A stretch of DNA of 64,000 nucleotides from CAWJNF01 sp963844235 (GCA_963844235.1 CAWJNF010000002.1:89891-153890); one strand, 5' to 3'; numbered from the stretch's first letter, positions 40,588 to 48,898 are shown. The notes: generated from the letters alone by a model not told the origin. Program-made: numbers and translations.

Positions 40588-40715
40588 CGCTCCCGTCTTC
40601 CCAGGGCGCTGACCCCCTCGACGCCACTGAATAGATCCACATGCGTGCGCCCCTTGACACGCACGTGACTGTCCCGTGCGGTTTCTCGCGCCATCCTGTG
40701 GAGGAGGGTTCGTGG

Positions 40716-40784
40716 GTCCCCCCACCCAGGGTGGGGGACTGCGGTCGCGGCCGCGGGATCCGCGGGATCCGCGGGATCCGCGGG
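40716..40784. repeat. Hairpin and 9-bp tandem repeat between Mo and 2Fe-2S subunit genes
   Basis: GTCCCCCCACCC (40716-40727) and GGGTGGGGGAC (40729-40739) are near-perfect complements. Next to them, CCGCGGGAT is repeated three times exactly (40751-40777) plus a seventh-base partial copy. The block interrupts an otherwise compact operon. It may act as an attenuator that lowers expression of the downstream 2Fe-2S gene, or may be replication slippage. Confidence 0.55.
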
Positions 40785-40819
40785 CGAAGGTAGCGAGACC
40801 TCGGGAGCCTGGGATGCGA

Positions 40820-42916
40820 TCACGGCCGGGAGCTCTCTCCGTCGCGGCGATCCACGGCGCCGAGCACGGCTTCTGCCGTGATGGGCAGCTCCGTGACGTG
40901 GAGCCCGAGCGAGCCCAGCGCGTTGCCGATCGCAGCGGGAACCGGAGGGACGGCCGTCTCGCCGAGCCCGTGCACCTCGGCGCCCGGGTACTCCACGAGC
41001 TCGTGGGTGAACGCCTCGGGCAAGTCGGCGATCGAGGGGATCTGGTAGTCGGAGAGGTTCGCGTTCGTCACCTGGCCGTCGGCGAACGAGACCCCTTCGA
41101 GCAGGGCGGTTCCGAGCCCCATCGTCATGGAGCCCTCGTTCTGGAGCTCCGCGCCGGGCCGGTTGACCACCCGCCCGGCGTACACGGCGGCGTGGGCGCG
41201 CACCACCTCGACGCGGCCAGTCTCCTCGTCGACGCGCACCTCTGCGGCGGCCGCGCCCTGGTGCCAGTGCGAGGAGCCGATGCCCTGGCCTGTGTCCGGG
41301 TCGAGCCCGCCGTCGTTCGCGAACTCCCCGACGCCGCGCCGTCCGTCCCGGCGTAGATCGCGCACGGCCTCCTCGAGCGCGCCGCTCATCATGTAGGTGG
41401 AGCGGCTCGACGTCGCCCGGGTGTCGTAGGGAACGAGGTCGGTGTCCGGGTCGGGGAAGCGGATCTCGGCCGCCGGAACGCCGAGGAGCTCGCCCGCCAC
41501 GAGGCACAGCGCCCGGCGGGAGCCCTGACCGAGCTCGGCAGTCGCGCAGCGCAGCGTGTACCCGCCGTCCTCGTCCGTCTCGACTGCGATCTGGGCCCGA
41601 CTCGGCGTCTGCATGCCCTTGAGCAGCACGCACAGCCCTTTCCCACGGCGATCTTCGTGCCAGCCGACCGCGGCCGCCGCGCGCTCGAGGCACTCCGCGA
41701 AGCGGACGTCGTGCATCGTCTCGCCGGTGCAGAAGCGGTCGCCGTCGCGCAGCACGTTCCTCAGCCGGAGCTCGAGCGGATCGACGCCCAGCCGCTCGGC
41801 CAGCATGTCCAGCGCCCGCTCGGAGGCCCACGCCGCCTGGGTTGCCCCGAAGCCTCGGAAGGCGCCGGCCGGTGGCAGGTTCGTGTAGACGCAGCGGGAG
41901 TCGACGGCGACGTTCGGGATGCGGTACGGCCCAACCGCCGAGTAGCCGATCTTGACCGCGACGCCCGGACCGCAATCGGCGTAGGCGCCCGTGTCGATGG
42001 CCGAGTCGACACGCTTGGCGACGAGCGTCCCGTCCCGTCGGGCCCCGAGGGTTACACGAAGCACCGCCGGATGGCGGTTGTTCGTCACCCACTCCTCCGC
42101 CCGCGGCAACACGATGCGTACCGGTCGGCCGGCCTTCCGGGCAAGCGCGGCCGTGAGGGCTTCGATATGGACGAACGTCTTGGCGCCGAACGAGCCGCCT
42201 ATCGGGGGGCAGATGACGCGCACCTGCTCCTCGTGAAGCCCGAACACAGCGGCGATGTCGGAGCGCACGTTGAACGGCGTGTGGGTCCCCGTCCAGAGCT
42301 CCAGCCGCTCTCCCTCCCAGCGGGCAAGACAGGCGTGCGGCTCCATCGCCGCGTGCTGGGCGGCCGCCGTTCGGAAAGTCTCCTCGACGACCTCGTCGGC
42401 CTCCTCGAGGCCGCGCTCGATGTCGCCGTGGCGGATGCGGAAGAGGTGACACACGTTCGTGCCCTGCTGGGGTCGCAGCCCGAAGTAGGCGGCGTCGTTG
42501 TCCGAGATCCGGTGCCGATCGTGTACGAGCACGGCGCCCTCGAGCGCCTGCTCGAGGTCGAGCACGGCCGGCAGCTCCTCGTACTCGACGTCGATGAGAG
42601 CGAGCGCGGCCTCGGCCTGCTCCGGAGTCTCGGCCGCCACGGCGGCCACCGGGTCACCGGCAAAGCGGGCCCGATCGACGGCGAGCACCGTCTGGTCGCG
42701 GATCTGGCAGCCGAACCAGGCGAGATCGCCGACGTCCGCCGGCGTCACCGCGACGGCTCCGCGGGGCACGGCCGCTGTGTCCACTCGAAGAACGCGCGCA
42801 TGCGGATAGGGCGAGCGCAGGATGCGGCCGTGCAGCATCCCCGGCAGCTCCTGGTCCTGGGAGTAGCGCAGCGTGCCGTCGAGCACCGCCCGCAGGCCGT
42901 CGGCGATCCGGGTCAC
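40820..42916 (-). CDS. Molybdenum hydroxylase Mo subunit (CoxL/XdhB-like), short form
   Basis: A 698-residue Mo subunit starting at a GTG that overlaps the FAD-subunit stop (GTGA). Motifs: LPGMLHGRILRSPYPHARVL, CPPIGGSFGAKTFVHIEA, GAFRGFGATQAAWASE, TAELGQGSRRALCLVAGELLG, and catalytic glutamate in HGLGETAVPPVP. The family usually has 750-800 residues. Here about 60 residues are missing between SGALEEAVRDL and GVGEFANDGG (around residue 520), where relatives have a helical segment; the frame is intact, so this is an in-frame deletion or a natural short form. The substrate is unknown. Confidence 0.88.
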   Translation of the reverse strand: MTRIADGLRAVLDGTLRYSQDQELPGMLHGRILRSPYPHARVLRVDTAAVPRGAVAVTPADVGDLAWFGCQIRDQTVLAVDRARFAGDPVAAVAAETPEQAEAALALIDVEYEELPAVLDLEQALEGAVLVHDRHRISDNDAAYFGLRPQQGTNVCHLFRIRHGDIERGLEEADEVVEETFRTAAAQHAAMEPHACLARWEGERLELWTGTHTPFNVRSDIAAVFGLHEEQVRVICPPIGGSFGAKTFVHIEALTAALARKAGRPVRIVLPRAEEWVTNNRHPAVLRVTLGARRDGTLVAKRVDSAIDTGAYADCGPGVAVKIGYSAVGPYRIPNVAVDSRCVYTNLPPAGAFRGFGATQAAWASERALDMLAERLGVDPLELRLRNVLRDGDRFCTGETMHDVRFAECLERAAAAVGWHEDRRGKGLCVLLKGMQTPSRAQIAVETDEDGGYTLRCATAELGQGSRRALCLVAGELLGVPAAEIRFPDPDTDLVPYDTRATSSRSTYMMSGALEEAVRDLRRDGRRGVGEFANDGGLDPDTGQGIGSSHWHQGAAAAEVRVDEETGRVEVVRAHAAVYAGRVVNRPGAELQNEGSMTMGLGTALLEGVSFADGQVTNANLSDYQIPSIADLPEAFTHELVEYPGAEVHGLGETAVPPVPAAIGNALGSLGLHVTELPITAEAVLGAVDRRDGESSRP

Positions 42917-43761
42917 TCCGCGGCCTCCAGCTGCTCCAAGGCGCGCCGCACCTCGACGGCGATGACGCGCTTGCGGTAGGCGGCCGAGCCGCGCACGTCG
43001 GAGATGGGCTCGATGGCCTCCGCGTAGCGGTGTCCGATCTCGGCCGCGACCTCGCCGCCGAGCGGCCGACCGGCCGCGAGCGCGCACGCGTCGGGTACGT
43101 ACTGGAGCGTTCCGGCGACGGCGCCCACGACGACGCGCAGCTCGTTTTCGTGGGCAACCGCTGCAACCGACACGCACGGCCGGTCCTCGTGCGAGCGCGA
43201 GCGAAACTTGCGGTAGACGGCGCGGTCGGCCCGCGGGACCTCGACCCGGGCGACGAGCTCGTCCGGCGCGAGGCTGGTCTCGTAGTACCCGGTGATGAGC
43301 TCCTCGACGGGAATCGACCGCTGCCCGCCCGCGCTCGACAGGACGACCCGGGCGCGGTGGGCGCAGAGGATGGCCGGTGGGTCGGACGCATAGTCGGCGT
43401 CGGCCAGCACGCCGCCCACGGTCGCCTGGTTGCGCACCCGCGGGCTGGCGACGAGCGAGAAGGCCTTGCCGAGCGCGGGCCAGCCCTCCCCCACCACGGG
43501 CGAGCGCTCGACCGACCGGTGCCGGACCATGGCGCCCAAGCGGAGCTCCTCCCCCGCTTCGATCGCGTCGAGGCCGGGTACGCGCGCAAGGCTCAACAGG
43601 GACGGGGGCTCGAGCAGGCGCTGGTTCACGAGGATGCCGAGGAAGGTGCCGCCGGCGACCACCGTCGTCTCGTCCCCGCGCTCGGCCTTGAGCGCAAGCG
43701 CCTCCTCCCAGGAAGCCGGTGCGAGCCACTCGGCCTCAACACGGCTATCCGCGGTCGGCAA
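42913..43761 (-). CDS. Molybdenum hydroxylase FAD-binding subunit
   Basis: A 282-residue FAD subunit: TTVVAGGTFLGILVNQRL and NQATVGGVLADADYASDPP are the two FAD loops, followed by the C-terminal domain with FRSRSHEDRPCVSVAA. It lacks the four-cysteine insertion of the 4-hydroxybenzoyl-CoA reductase beta subunit, so that assignment is disfavoured. The start appears to be TTG at 43761, overlapping the end of the HD-domain gene by 17 nt. It is co-translated with the Mo gene. Confidence 0.86.
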   Translation of the reverse strand: MPTADSRVEAEWLAPASWEEALALKAERGDETTVVAGGTFLGILVNQRLLEPPSLLSLARVPGLDAIEAGEELRLGAMVRHRSVERSPVVGEGWPALGKAFSLVASPRVRNQATVGGVLADADYASDPPAILCAHRARVVLSSAGGQRSIPVEELITGYYETSLAPDELVARVEVPRADRAVYRKFRSRSHEDRPCVSVAAVAHENELRVVVGAVAGTLQYVPDACALAAGRPLGGEVAAEIGHRYAEAIEPISDVRGSAAYRKRVIAVEVRRALEQLEAAE

Positions 43762-44290
43762 CGGCGAGCGCCTCCGCGCGCAGAGGACCGGCGAGCTCGC
43801 GCGCGCGGCCGATCCGGATCCGGTCGAACATGTACTCGAGCTGCTCCTTCGAGCGATCCCGGGTGCACCGACCCTCCCTGAACCAGCGCACGACGAGATC
43901 GGGGTTGACCTCGAGAAACGAGAGCGAGTCGGCAGCCTGGAGCACGTCCTCGTCGGTCTCGCCGCCGATCTCGTGGGCGAGGATGAGCCGCTGCACCTCC
44001 GCGACCAGGGCCTCGAAGGCGCCTTCGCCGCGGAGCCAGTCGCCGACGATGCGCGCGGATCGTTCCGAATGGGCGCAGCGATAGGCGACGTCGTCGGGGG
44101 CCTGCGTGGCCGGCTCCATCACCGGCCCGCCGGGGAAATGGCGCTCCATGTCGTGCGTGAGCGCTGCGATTCGGGCGCCCTCCGAGGCCTCTGGGTCGAG
44201 GACGAGCAGCCAGGCGAGCGTCCGCCTCAGGTGCTCGGCGTTCCAGTAGGGCTCGATCCACTCGTCCGCGCTATCGAGCAACCGGCTCAT
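43745..44290 (-). CDS. HD-domain protein
   Basis: A 181-residue protein with an HD-type metal site: His in YWNAEHLRRTLAWLL, His-Asp in AALTHDMERHFPGG, and further conserved His/Asp in CAHSERSARIVGDWLRG and LILAHEIGGETDEDV. HD proteins are phosphohydrolases or phosphodiesterases. ATG 44290 overlaps the stop of the PEP/pyruvate-binding gene as ATGA. Its place between a PEP-dependent phosphotransfer pair and an FAD subunit may point to removal of a phosphate from an intermediate; this is inference. Confidence 0.75.
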   Translation of the reverse strand: MSRLLDSADEWIEPYWNAEHLRRTLAWLLVLDPEASEGARIAALTHDMERHFPGGPVMEPATQAPDDVAYRCAHSERSARIVGDWLRGEGAFEALVAEVQRLILAHEIGGETDEDVLQAADSLSFLEVNPDLVVRWFREGRCTRDRSKEQLEYMFDRIRIGRARELAGPLRAEALAVADRG

Positions 44291-45159
44291 AGCGTCGTCA
44301 CGGGTCTCGACTGCAGCAGGTAGACGCTGCCGTCCGCGATCGCCCATTCGACGTCCTGGGGGCCGCCGAAGTGCTCCTCGAGCGACACGCCGAGCGCGGC
44401 CAGGCTGCGCAGCTCCTCGGGGACGAGAACGCCCTCCGAGGCGAGTCGCTCTCGCTTCACGGCGCCGGCCCGATCGACGACGTAGTGATCCGGGGTGACC
44501 TCGCCGGCCACGAGCCTCTCCCCCAGGCCGGCAACGGCCTCGACGATCATCCGATCGCGGCGGCGCTGCACCGGGTCGACCGTGAACAGCACGCCCGCCT
44601 TGTCGGCCTCGACCATCCGCTGCACGACGACGGCCATGGCCAGGTCGTCGAGCTCGCCCTTGTGGCTGCGGTAGAAGAGCGCGCGCTCGCTGAAGAACGA
44701 CGCCCAGCACTCGACGACCCTCGCGCACACCTCCTCCGCCCCCTCGACGCCGAGGAAGGTCTCCTGCTGCCCGGCGAAGCTCGCCGCCTCCGAGTCCTCG
44801 GCGCAGGCGGACGAGCGCACCGCGACGCGGCCGCTGCCGAGCTCATCGTAGGCCCGAGCGATCTCCACTCGCGGCGGCTCCGCCTCGAGGACGAGTCGCG
44901 AAGCCTCCGAGTGAGCCTTCGCCGCCGCGAGCTCCCTCAGGCGCGCTCCGTCGATCGCCCGCTCGAATGCGGTGGCGGGTACGACGAAGCCCGGCGGGAC
45001 CGGGAGGCCGGCGGCGGTCATCGCCGCGAGGCTCGCCCCTTTTCCGCCGGCGACGCGAACTTCCCGGCAGGCCTCCTCGTGGAACCAGACGAGGGGCCCC
45101 GTTACTCCTCCTCGAGGATCGCGACCGCCCGCACGGGTGCGGCCGTCGTCCCCATCCAC
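44287..45159 (-). CDS. PEP synthase N-terminal-like (PEP/pyruvate-binding, ATP-grasp) protein, PpsB-like
   Basis: About 270-290 residues matching only the N-terminal ATP-binding domain of PEP synthase: VAGGKGASLAAMTAAGLPVPPGFVV, AVRSSACAEDSEAASFAGQQETFL, VVVQRMVEADKAGVLFTVDP and the terminal DVEWAIADGSVYLLQSRPV. The phosphohistidine part is encoded by a separate gene beyond the cyclase, as in PpsB and PpsA of phenylphosphate synthase. The start is unusual: no ATG, GTG or TTG lies at the cyclase stop, where the frame reads GTA overlapping TAA; the nearest canonical start is GTG 45159, 58 nt inside the cyclase gene. Confidence 0.78.
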   Translation of the reverse strand: MDGDDGRTRAGGRDPRGGVTGPLVWFHEEACREVRVAGGKGASLAAMTAAGLPVPPGFVVPATAFERAIDGARLRELAAAKAHSEASRLVLEAEPPRVEIARAYDELGSGRVAVRSSACAEDSEAASFAGQQETFLGVEGAEEVCARVVECWASFFSERALFYRSHKGELDDLAMAVVVQRMVEADKAGVLFTVDPVQRRRDRMIVEAVAGLGERLVAGEVTPDHYVVDRAGAVKRERLASEGVLVPEELRSLAALGVSLEEHFGGPQDVEWAIADGSVYLLQSRPVTTL

Positions 45160-45824
45160 TTGATGGGGAAGACGGACAGCTTGAACCCGTGCGAGGGCAG
45201 CTGATCGAAGTTCATGAGGTTCTCGAGGTGCCAGTAGTCCTCGTCCAGCATCACGCGGTGCGCCTCCCAGAAGTGCTTGCCTTCGAACATGGCCCATACC
45301 GGCGGGTCGAACGTGATCGCGTCGATGCCCATCATGCGCACGCCCTGGGCGATCAGGTGCCGCGTCGCCTCGGCGGTCATGCCACAGTGGTCGGTGCGGT
45401 AGCGCTCCTCGGTGTTGTAGGCGCCGGCTCCCGTGTGGATGAGGACGATGTCCCGCTCCTTGAGCGCGTAGCCGATCCGTTGCAGCTCCGCGTCGACGTC
45501 CTCGGGCATGATCCGGTACCCGGAAGGGCGGTCGCGGAAGTCGAGCACGACTCCGTCCGAGTAGCAGTACTCGAGCGGGATGCCCTCGACGCCGGGCGCG
45601 TCAGGGCCGCGTAGGTGCTTGACCGCGTCGCAGTGCGAGCCGACGTGGTCGCTCTGGATGACGAGGTAGCTCGCCGTCAGCCAGTCGGCCCCGTGCGCCG
45701 CCGCGCCGATCCGCTCGGCGAACTCGGTCCAGCTCTCGTACATGACGAGTGTCGGAGGCGGGACTCGCGGGAACGTCAGCATGTCGCGGTGGACGGGCAT
45801 GGACAGATCGACGAGCCTGGTCAC
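45102..45824 (-). CDS. Cyclase family protein (kynurenine-formamidase-like)
   Basis: A 240-residue metal-dependent hydrolase. The signature HxGTHxDxxxH appears as DHVGSHCDAVKH, and the later VLIHTGAGAYN and MGIDAITFDPP agree with the cyclase/KynB fold. It hydrolyses amides, lactones or formyl groups. GTG 45824 overlaps the stop of the PEP-utilising gene (GTGA), and its own end overlaps the PEP-synthase-N-like gene. It is thus sandwiched between two halves of a phosphotransfer enzyme, so it likely acts in the same pathway. Confidence 0.85.
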   Translation of the reverse strand: MTRLVDLSMPVHRDMLTFPRVPPPTLVMYESWTEFAERIGAAAHGADWLTASYLVIQSDHVGSHCDAVKHLRGPDAPGVEGIPLEYCYSDGVVLDFRDRPSGYRIMPEDVDAELQRIGYALKERDIVLIHTGAGAYNTEERYRTDHCGMTAEATRHLIAQGVRMMGIDAITFDPPVWAMFEGKHFWEAHRVMLDEDYWHLENLMNFDQLPSHGFKLSVFPIKWMGTTAAPVRAVAILEEE

Positions 45825-47581
45825 TTCTGCGGGCCTCCTTCGTGCTCCTGGCTTGGAACGAGGATCTCGACGACGCCGGTCGAGCCGTTGACGCGCACCC
45901 GGTCGCCGGTGCGGATGCGGTCGGTGGCGTGCGACGTGCCGACCACGGCGGGGAGACCGAACTCGCGCGACACCACGGCCGGATGCGCGGCCACGCCGCC
46001 GGCGTCCGTGACGAGCCCGCCGATCTTCGTGAAGAGGACGACCCAGGCCGGGTTCGTCATCCGGCAGACGAGGATCTCGCCGTCGCGCACCTCGTCGAAC
46101 TGCTCGAGCGACGACACGAGCCTGGCGTTCCCCTCGACCACGCCCGGGGAGGCCGCCAGCCCGTGCAGCTCCTCCCGCCGCTCGGGCGGTGGCCGGTGGA
46201 ACTTCTCCGGGAAGCCCCAGAGCGTGTAGTAGGGGAACGCGAGCTGCGACTCGGTCACGGTGCCGACCCAGTCCGGCGGGCGCACCGCGAACGCCTGCTC
46301 GCGCTCGTCCCGGCGATCGGACACGAGCGTCTTCGCGTCGAAGGCCTGCGAACTGGCCGTGAGGAGGCGAAGCTCGTTGTAGCGTAGGAACATCACGTCC
46401 TCGGGGTCGTCAAGGGCTCCCTCCTCGGCCAGCCGGCGCCCGATCGCCACGAGCACGAGCCGGACATGCGCGTTCGTGCCCTGGTCGATGAAGAAGTGGT
46501 GGTCGGGCGTGAGCGGGTTCATGCGCAGCGAGAGATCGAGAGCAGCCTGCAGCCGGTCGCGCCCCTCTCCGGCCGGCACGCCGTCCATGAGCTCGTGCAC
46601 GGCCGCGTCGAGGTCGTCCTTCACCGCCTTCAGCGCGGCCGGGTAGTCGTAGTCGGACTCGAGGTAGCCGCGCACCGCCTCCACGATCGGCGCCGGCGCC
46701 TCCCGCCACGTGGGATAGACGAACTCGTGCGACCAGATCGCCTTGTTGCCGAATTCCAGCCGGTACGGGAGAAGGCGCTCGGCGACGAAACGCCGCCCGC
46801 GCTCGGTGCCGTCGAGCGCGCGGAGCACGTCGCCTGCACTGTCTCCGGCATGGAAGGCCGCGAGAAGCTCGCTGTCCTCCTTGGCCTCTTCCTTCATGCG
46901 CCAGAGCGCCTCGATCGAGTCCCAGTTGCGGTCGTCGACCGAGCTCTGGAGCCGGCCCGGAAGCTCGGGATCGACCTCGCCCTTCACCTCCTGGATGGTG
47001 GCGCCCAGCGCCAGCGTGGCCGAGAACTGGGCGAAGTTCAGCATCCAGTGGATCTTCCAGTGGCGGTCGTGGATGTCGATCGCGTCCTCGAGCAGCACGG
47101 CGAGCTCGACGAGCGTCGCCGAATCCGTGTCGTAGTCGTCGAGGTACGCGAAGTTGCGCTCGATCTCCGGCCGCAGGCGGTCGCGCCACCAGTCGAGGAA
47201 GTTGGCGGCATAGTGCGGCAGCACGAAGCCGAGGTAGGCGCCCATGCGCTCGGCGTAGGCGGGGTCGCGCGGCACGCGAGGGACGTAGCGGGCCTCGTAC
47301 TCGGTCGCCTCGGCCTGCAACGACGGGTCGGCCGGAATGGCCGCCATGTACGCGTAGCCGTTGATCTTCTTCATCACCCAGTCCGAGGCGAACGGCGTTG
47401 CGAAGCGGCGGAACATGTGGTCGCACGTGAGCCACCAGCCGCCGATGTCGAAGAACATCGGCGAGACCGGGTTCGGGCAGTGGAGGTCGTCGAAGATCCA
47501 GAGCAGCTCCCGCTCGCCCTCAGCCCACTCGATCGGGAACTCGTCCGATCCGTAGAACGACCCGAGGACCTCCTCGGCCAT
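45821..47581 (-). CDS. PEP-utilising phosphohistidine-domain protein, PpsA-like
   Basis: A 586-residue (~66 kDa) protein. The C-terminal ~80 residues are the swivelling phosphohistidine domain: LAASPGVVEGNARLV, CRMTNPAWVVLFTKIGGLV, TDAGGVAAHPAVVSREFG (His is the phosphate carrier) and VNGSTGVVEIL. The long N-terminal part is helical and Trp-rich, as in PpsA of phenylphosphate synthase and in the central part of rifampicin phosphotransferase; no PEP-binding TIM barrel is present. The strong AAGGAGGAG sits 7 nt before ATG 47581, so this is the first gene of the operon. With the ATP-grasp gene it could phosphorylate a phenol or alcohol. Confidence 0.8.
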   Translation of the reverse strand: MAEEVLGSFYGSDEFPIEWAEGERELLWIFDDLHCPNPVSPMFFDIGGWWLTCDHMFRRFATPFASDWVMKKINGYAYMAAIPADPSLQAEATEYEARYVPRVPRDPAYAERMGAYLGFVLPHYAANFLDWWRDRLRPEIERNFAYLDDYDTDSATLVELAVLLEDAIDIHDRHWKIHWMLNFAQFSATLALGATIQEVKGEVDPELPGRLQSSVDDRNWDSIEALWRMKEEAKEDSELLAAFHAGDSAGDVLRALDGTERGRRFVAERLLPYRLEFGNKAIWSHEFVYPTWREAPAPIVEAVRGYLESDYDYPAALKAVKDDLDAAVHELMDGVPAGEGRDRLQAALDLSLRMNPLTPDHHFFIDQGTNAHVRLVLVAIGRRLAEEGALDDPEDVMFLRYNELRLLTASSQAFDAKTLVSDRRDEREQAFAVRPPDWVGTVTESQLAFPYYTLWGFPEKFHRPPPERREELHGLAASPGVVEGNARLVSSLEQFDEVRDGEILVCRMTNPAWVVLFTKIGGLVTDAGGVAAHPAVVSREFGLPAVVGTSHATDRIRTGDRVRVNGSTGVVEILVPSQEHEGGPQK

Positions 47582-47665
47582 AGCGCTCCTCCTTCCCGCC
47601 GCTCACCGTCCGGCGCCGATCGTATCCGCCGTCGCTCGCTACCCGTCGCGCCACTGGTCGTGCGC

Positions 47666-47692
47666 GTAGGGGCCGGAACATCCGGCCCCTAC
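47666..47692. repeat. Dispersed GGCCGGA hairpin, copy 3 (perfect palindrome)
   Basis: GTAGGGGCCGGA (47666-47677), loop ACA, then TCCGGCCCCTAC (47681-47692): a perfect 12-bp stem. It shares the GGGGCCGGA core and CCTAC flank with copies 1 and 2. It is located between the nucS 3' end and the PEP-utilising gene's start. Confidence 0.7.
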
Positions 47693-47714
47693 AGGAGGCG
47701 GCGGCCCTGCTCGC

Positions 47715-48386
47715 TCAGAACAGCGTCAGCGAGGGCTCCGCGGCGCCTCGGAGGATGGCGAGGTCGACTTCGACGCATGCGATCCCGCGTGCCTGCGCCA
47801 GCGTGCGCGCTTGTGGCTTGACGGCCTGGGCGGCCAGCATGCCTCGCCACGGGGGTGCGCCCTCCTCCGCGCCGAGGCGCTCGAGGTAGCGCGTGAGCTG
47901 CTCTACCGCTTCGATGGTCGCGATCCGCTTCACCTCGATAGCGACCCATCCGTCCCCCTCGTCGCGGCACACGAGGTCGACCGGCCCGATGTCTGTCGGC
48001 CATTCGCGGCGGACGAGCCTCAGTCCCCCGTCCAGCATCTCGGGGGCAGCTGCGAGCGCCTCCTGGAGCTCTCCCTCGACGCCTTCCTTCTCGAGCGCAG
48101 CCGCCTCGCCCATGTCGTGCGTGACGTCGCTCAGCACCTCGGCGATGGCGATGTCGAGCCTGTCGTCCGTCTTCGCCTTGCGTACGACGATGCGCTCGAG
48201 CGGGCTACCGTGCTCCTCCACGGTCGTCGGCGCCGTCATCCAGTTCTGCGGCTTGAAGCCCCCGGCGTCGGAGTGCACCATGACCGACCCGTCTGCCTTG
48301 AACACGAGCAGGCGCAGCGCCTCGGGCAGGGTGGCCGTCAGGCGTCCGGAGTAGCGGACCTCGCAGCGGGCGATGACGAGACGCAC
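47715..48386 (-). CDS. nucS: Mismatch-specific endonuclease NucS/EndoMS
   Basis: A 223-residue protein of the NucS family, which carries out MutS/MutL-independent mismatch repair in actinobacteria. The N-terminal DNA-binding half starts VRLVIARCEVRYSGRL and the RecB-like nuclease core is GPVDLVCRDEGDGWVAIEVKR (D...ExK). The C-terminal end SLTLF resembles the clamp-binding tail of NucS. GTG 48386 was chosen because it gives the exact family N-terminus. A weak expression signal only; the deaminase gene lies 41 nt upstream. Presence fits an actinobacterial host without MutSL. Confidence 0.92.
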   Translation of the reverse strand: MRLVIARCEVRYSGRLTATLPEALRLLVFKADGSVMVHSDAGGFKPQNWMTAPTTVEEHGSPLERIVVRKAKTDDRLDIAIAEVLSDVTHDMGEAAALEKEGVEGELQEALAAAPEMLDGGLRLVRREWPTDIGPVDLVCRDEGDGWVAIEVKRIATIEAVEQLTRYLERLGAEEGAPPWRGMLAAQAVKPQARTLAQARGIACVEVDLAILRGAAEPSLTLF

Positions 48387-48427
48387 CGCGGCACAGTACC
48401 GGCCGTTTCGGACACTCTCGTTCGGCG

Positions 48428-48898
48428 TCAGAGCGGCGGCGGACCGGCCCGCTTCCACCAGTCCTTGACGACCGCCAGCGCCTCGTCCCCGAGGAGCCGC
48501 TCGTACGGGCGGGAGCGCCGGCTGACCGGGAGACGAACCTCGGCGAGGACTCCATCGACATCCATGCCGAGATCGGCCGCGTCACTGAGGAGGTTCGCGT
48601 AGTAGACGTGGCTGATGCGCGCCCACGCGATCGCCGCGACGCACATCGGGCAAGGCTCCCACGTCGAGTAGAGCTCGCAACTCGACAGATCCCATGTGCC
48701 GAGCCGCTGGCCTGCCGCCCGGATCGCGTTGATCTCGCAGTGAGCGGTCGGGTCGTTGCTCTGCAGGACCGTGTTCCAGCCCTCCCCGACGACCTCGCCC
48801 TCCTTGACCACGAGCGAGGCGCAGTAGCCTCCGGCGCCGCTCTCCATCTTCTCCCGGGAGAGCTCAATTGCTCTCCGCATGAATCCTTCGATGTCCAT
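48428..48898 (-). CDS. Nucleoside deaminase (CMP/dCMP-type, zinc-dependent)
   Basis: A 156-residue cytidine-deaminase-fold protein. The zinc site is AHCEINAI (HCE where most have HAE) and EPCPMCVAAI (PCxxC). AGAGAGGTGAAG before ATG 48898 supports the start. The length and QSNDPTAHCEINAI region are like guanine deaminase/TadA-related nucleobase deaminases. The substrate could be guanine, cytosine or a modified base. On the minus strand upstream of nucS, divergent from the amine oxidase gene. Confidence 0.87.
   Translation of the reverse strand: MDIEGFMRRAIELSREKMESGAGGYCASLVVKEGEVVGEGWNTVLQSNDPTAHCEINAIRAAGQRLGTWDLSSCELYSTWEPCPMCVAAIAWARISHVYYANLLSDAADLGMDVDGVLAEVRLPVSRRSRPYERLLGDEALAVVKDWWKRAGPPPL

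Noticed and set aside
40584..42452. 622-residue minus-strand frame whose stop overlaps the 2Fe-2S start as GTGA
   Set aside because: Most of it is out of frame with the Mo subunit. The 3' tail (through PADPADPADP) has no similarity, and the Mo protein ends normally at 40820, so a real gene is unlikely despite the neat overlap.
42913..43761. Possible 4-hydroxybenzoyl-CoA reductase beta subunit
   Set aside because: The characteristic four-cysteine [4Fe-4S] insertion is not present; only general FAD-subunit motifs are visible.
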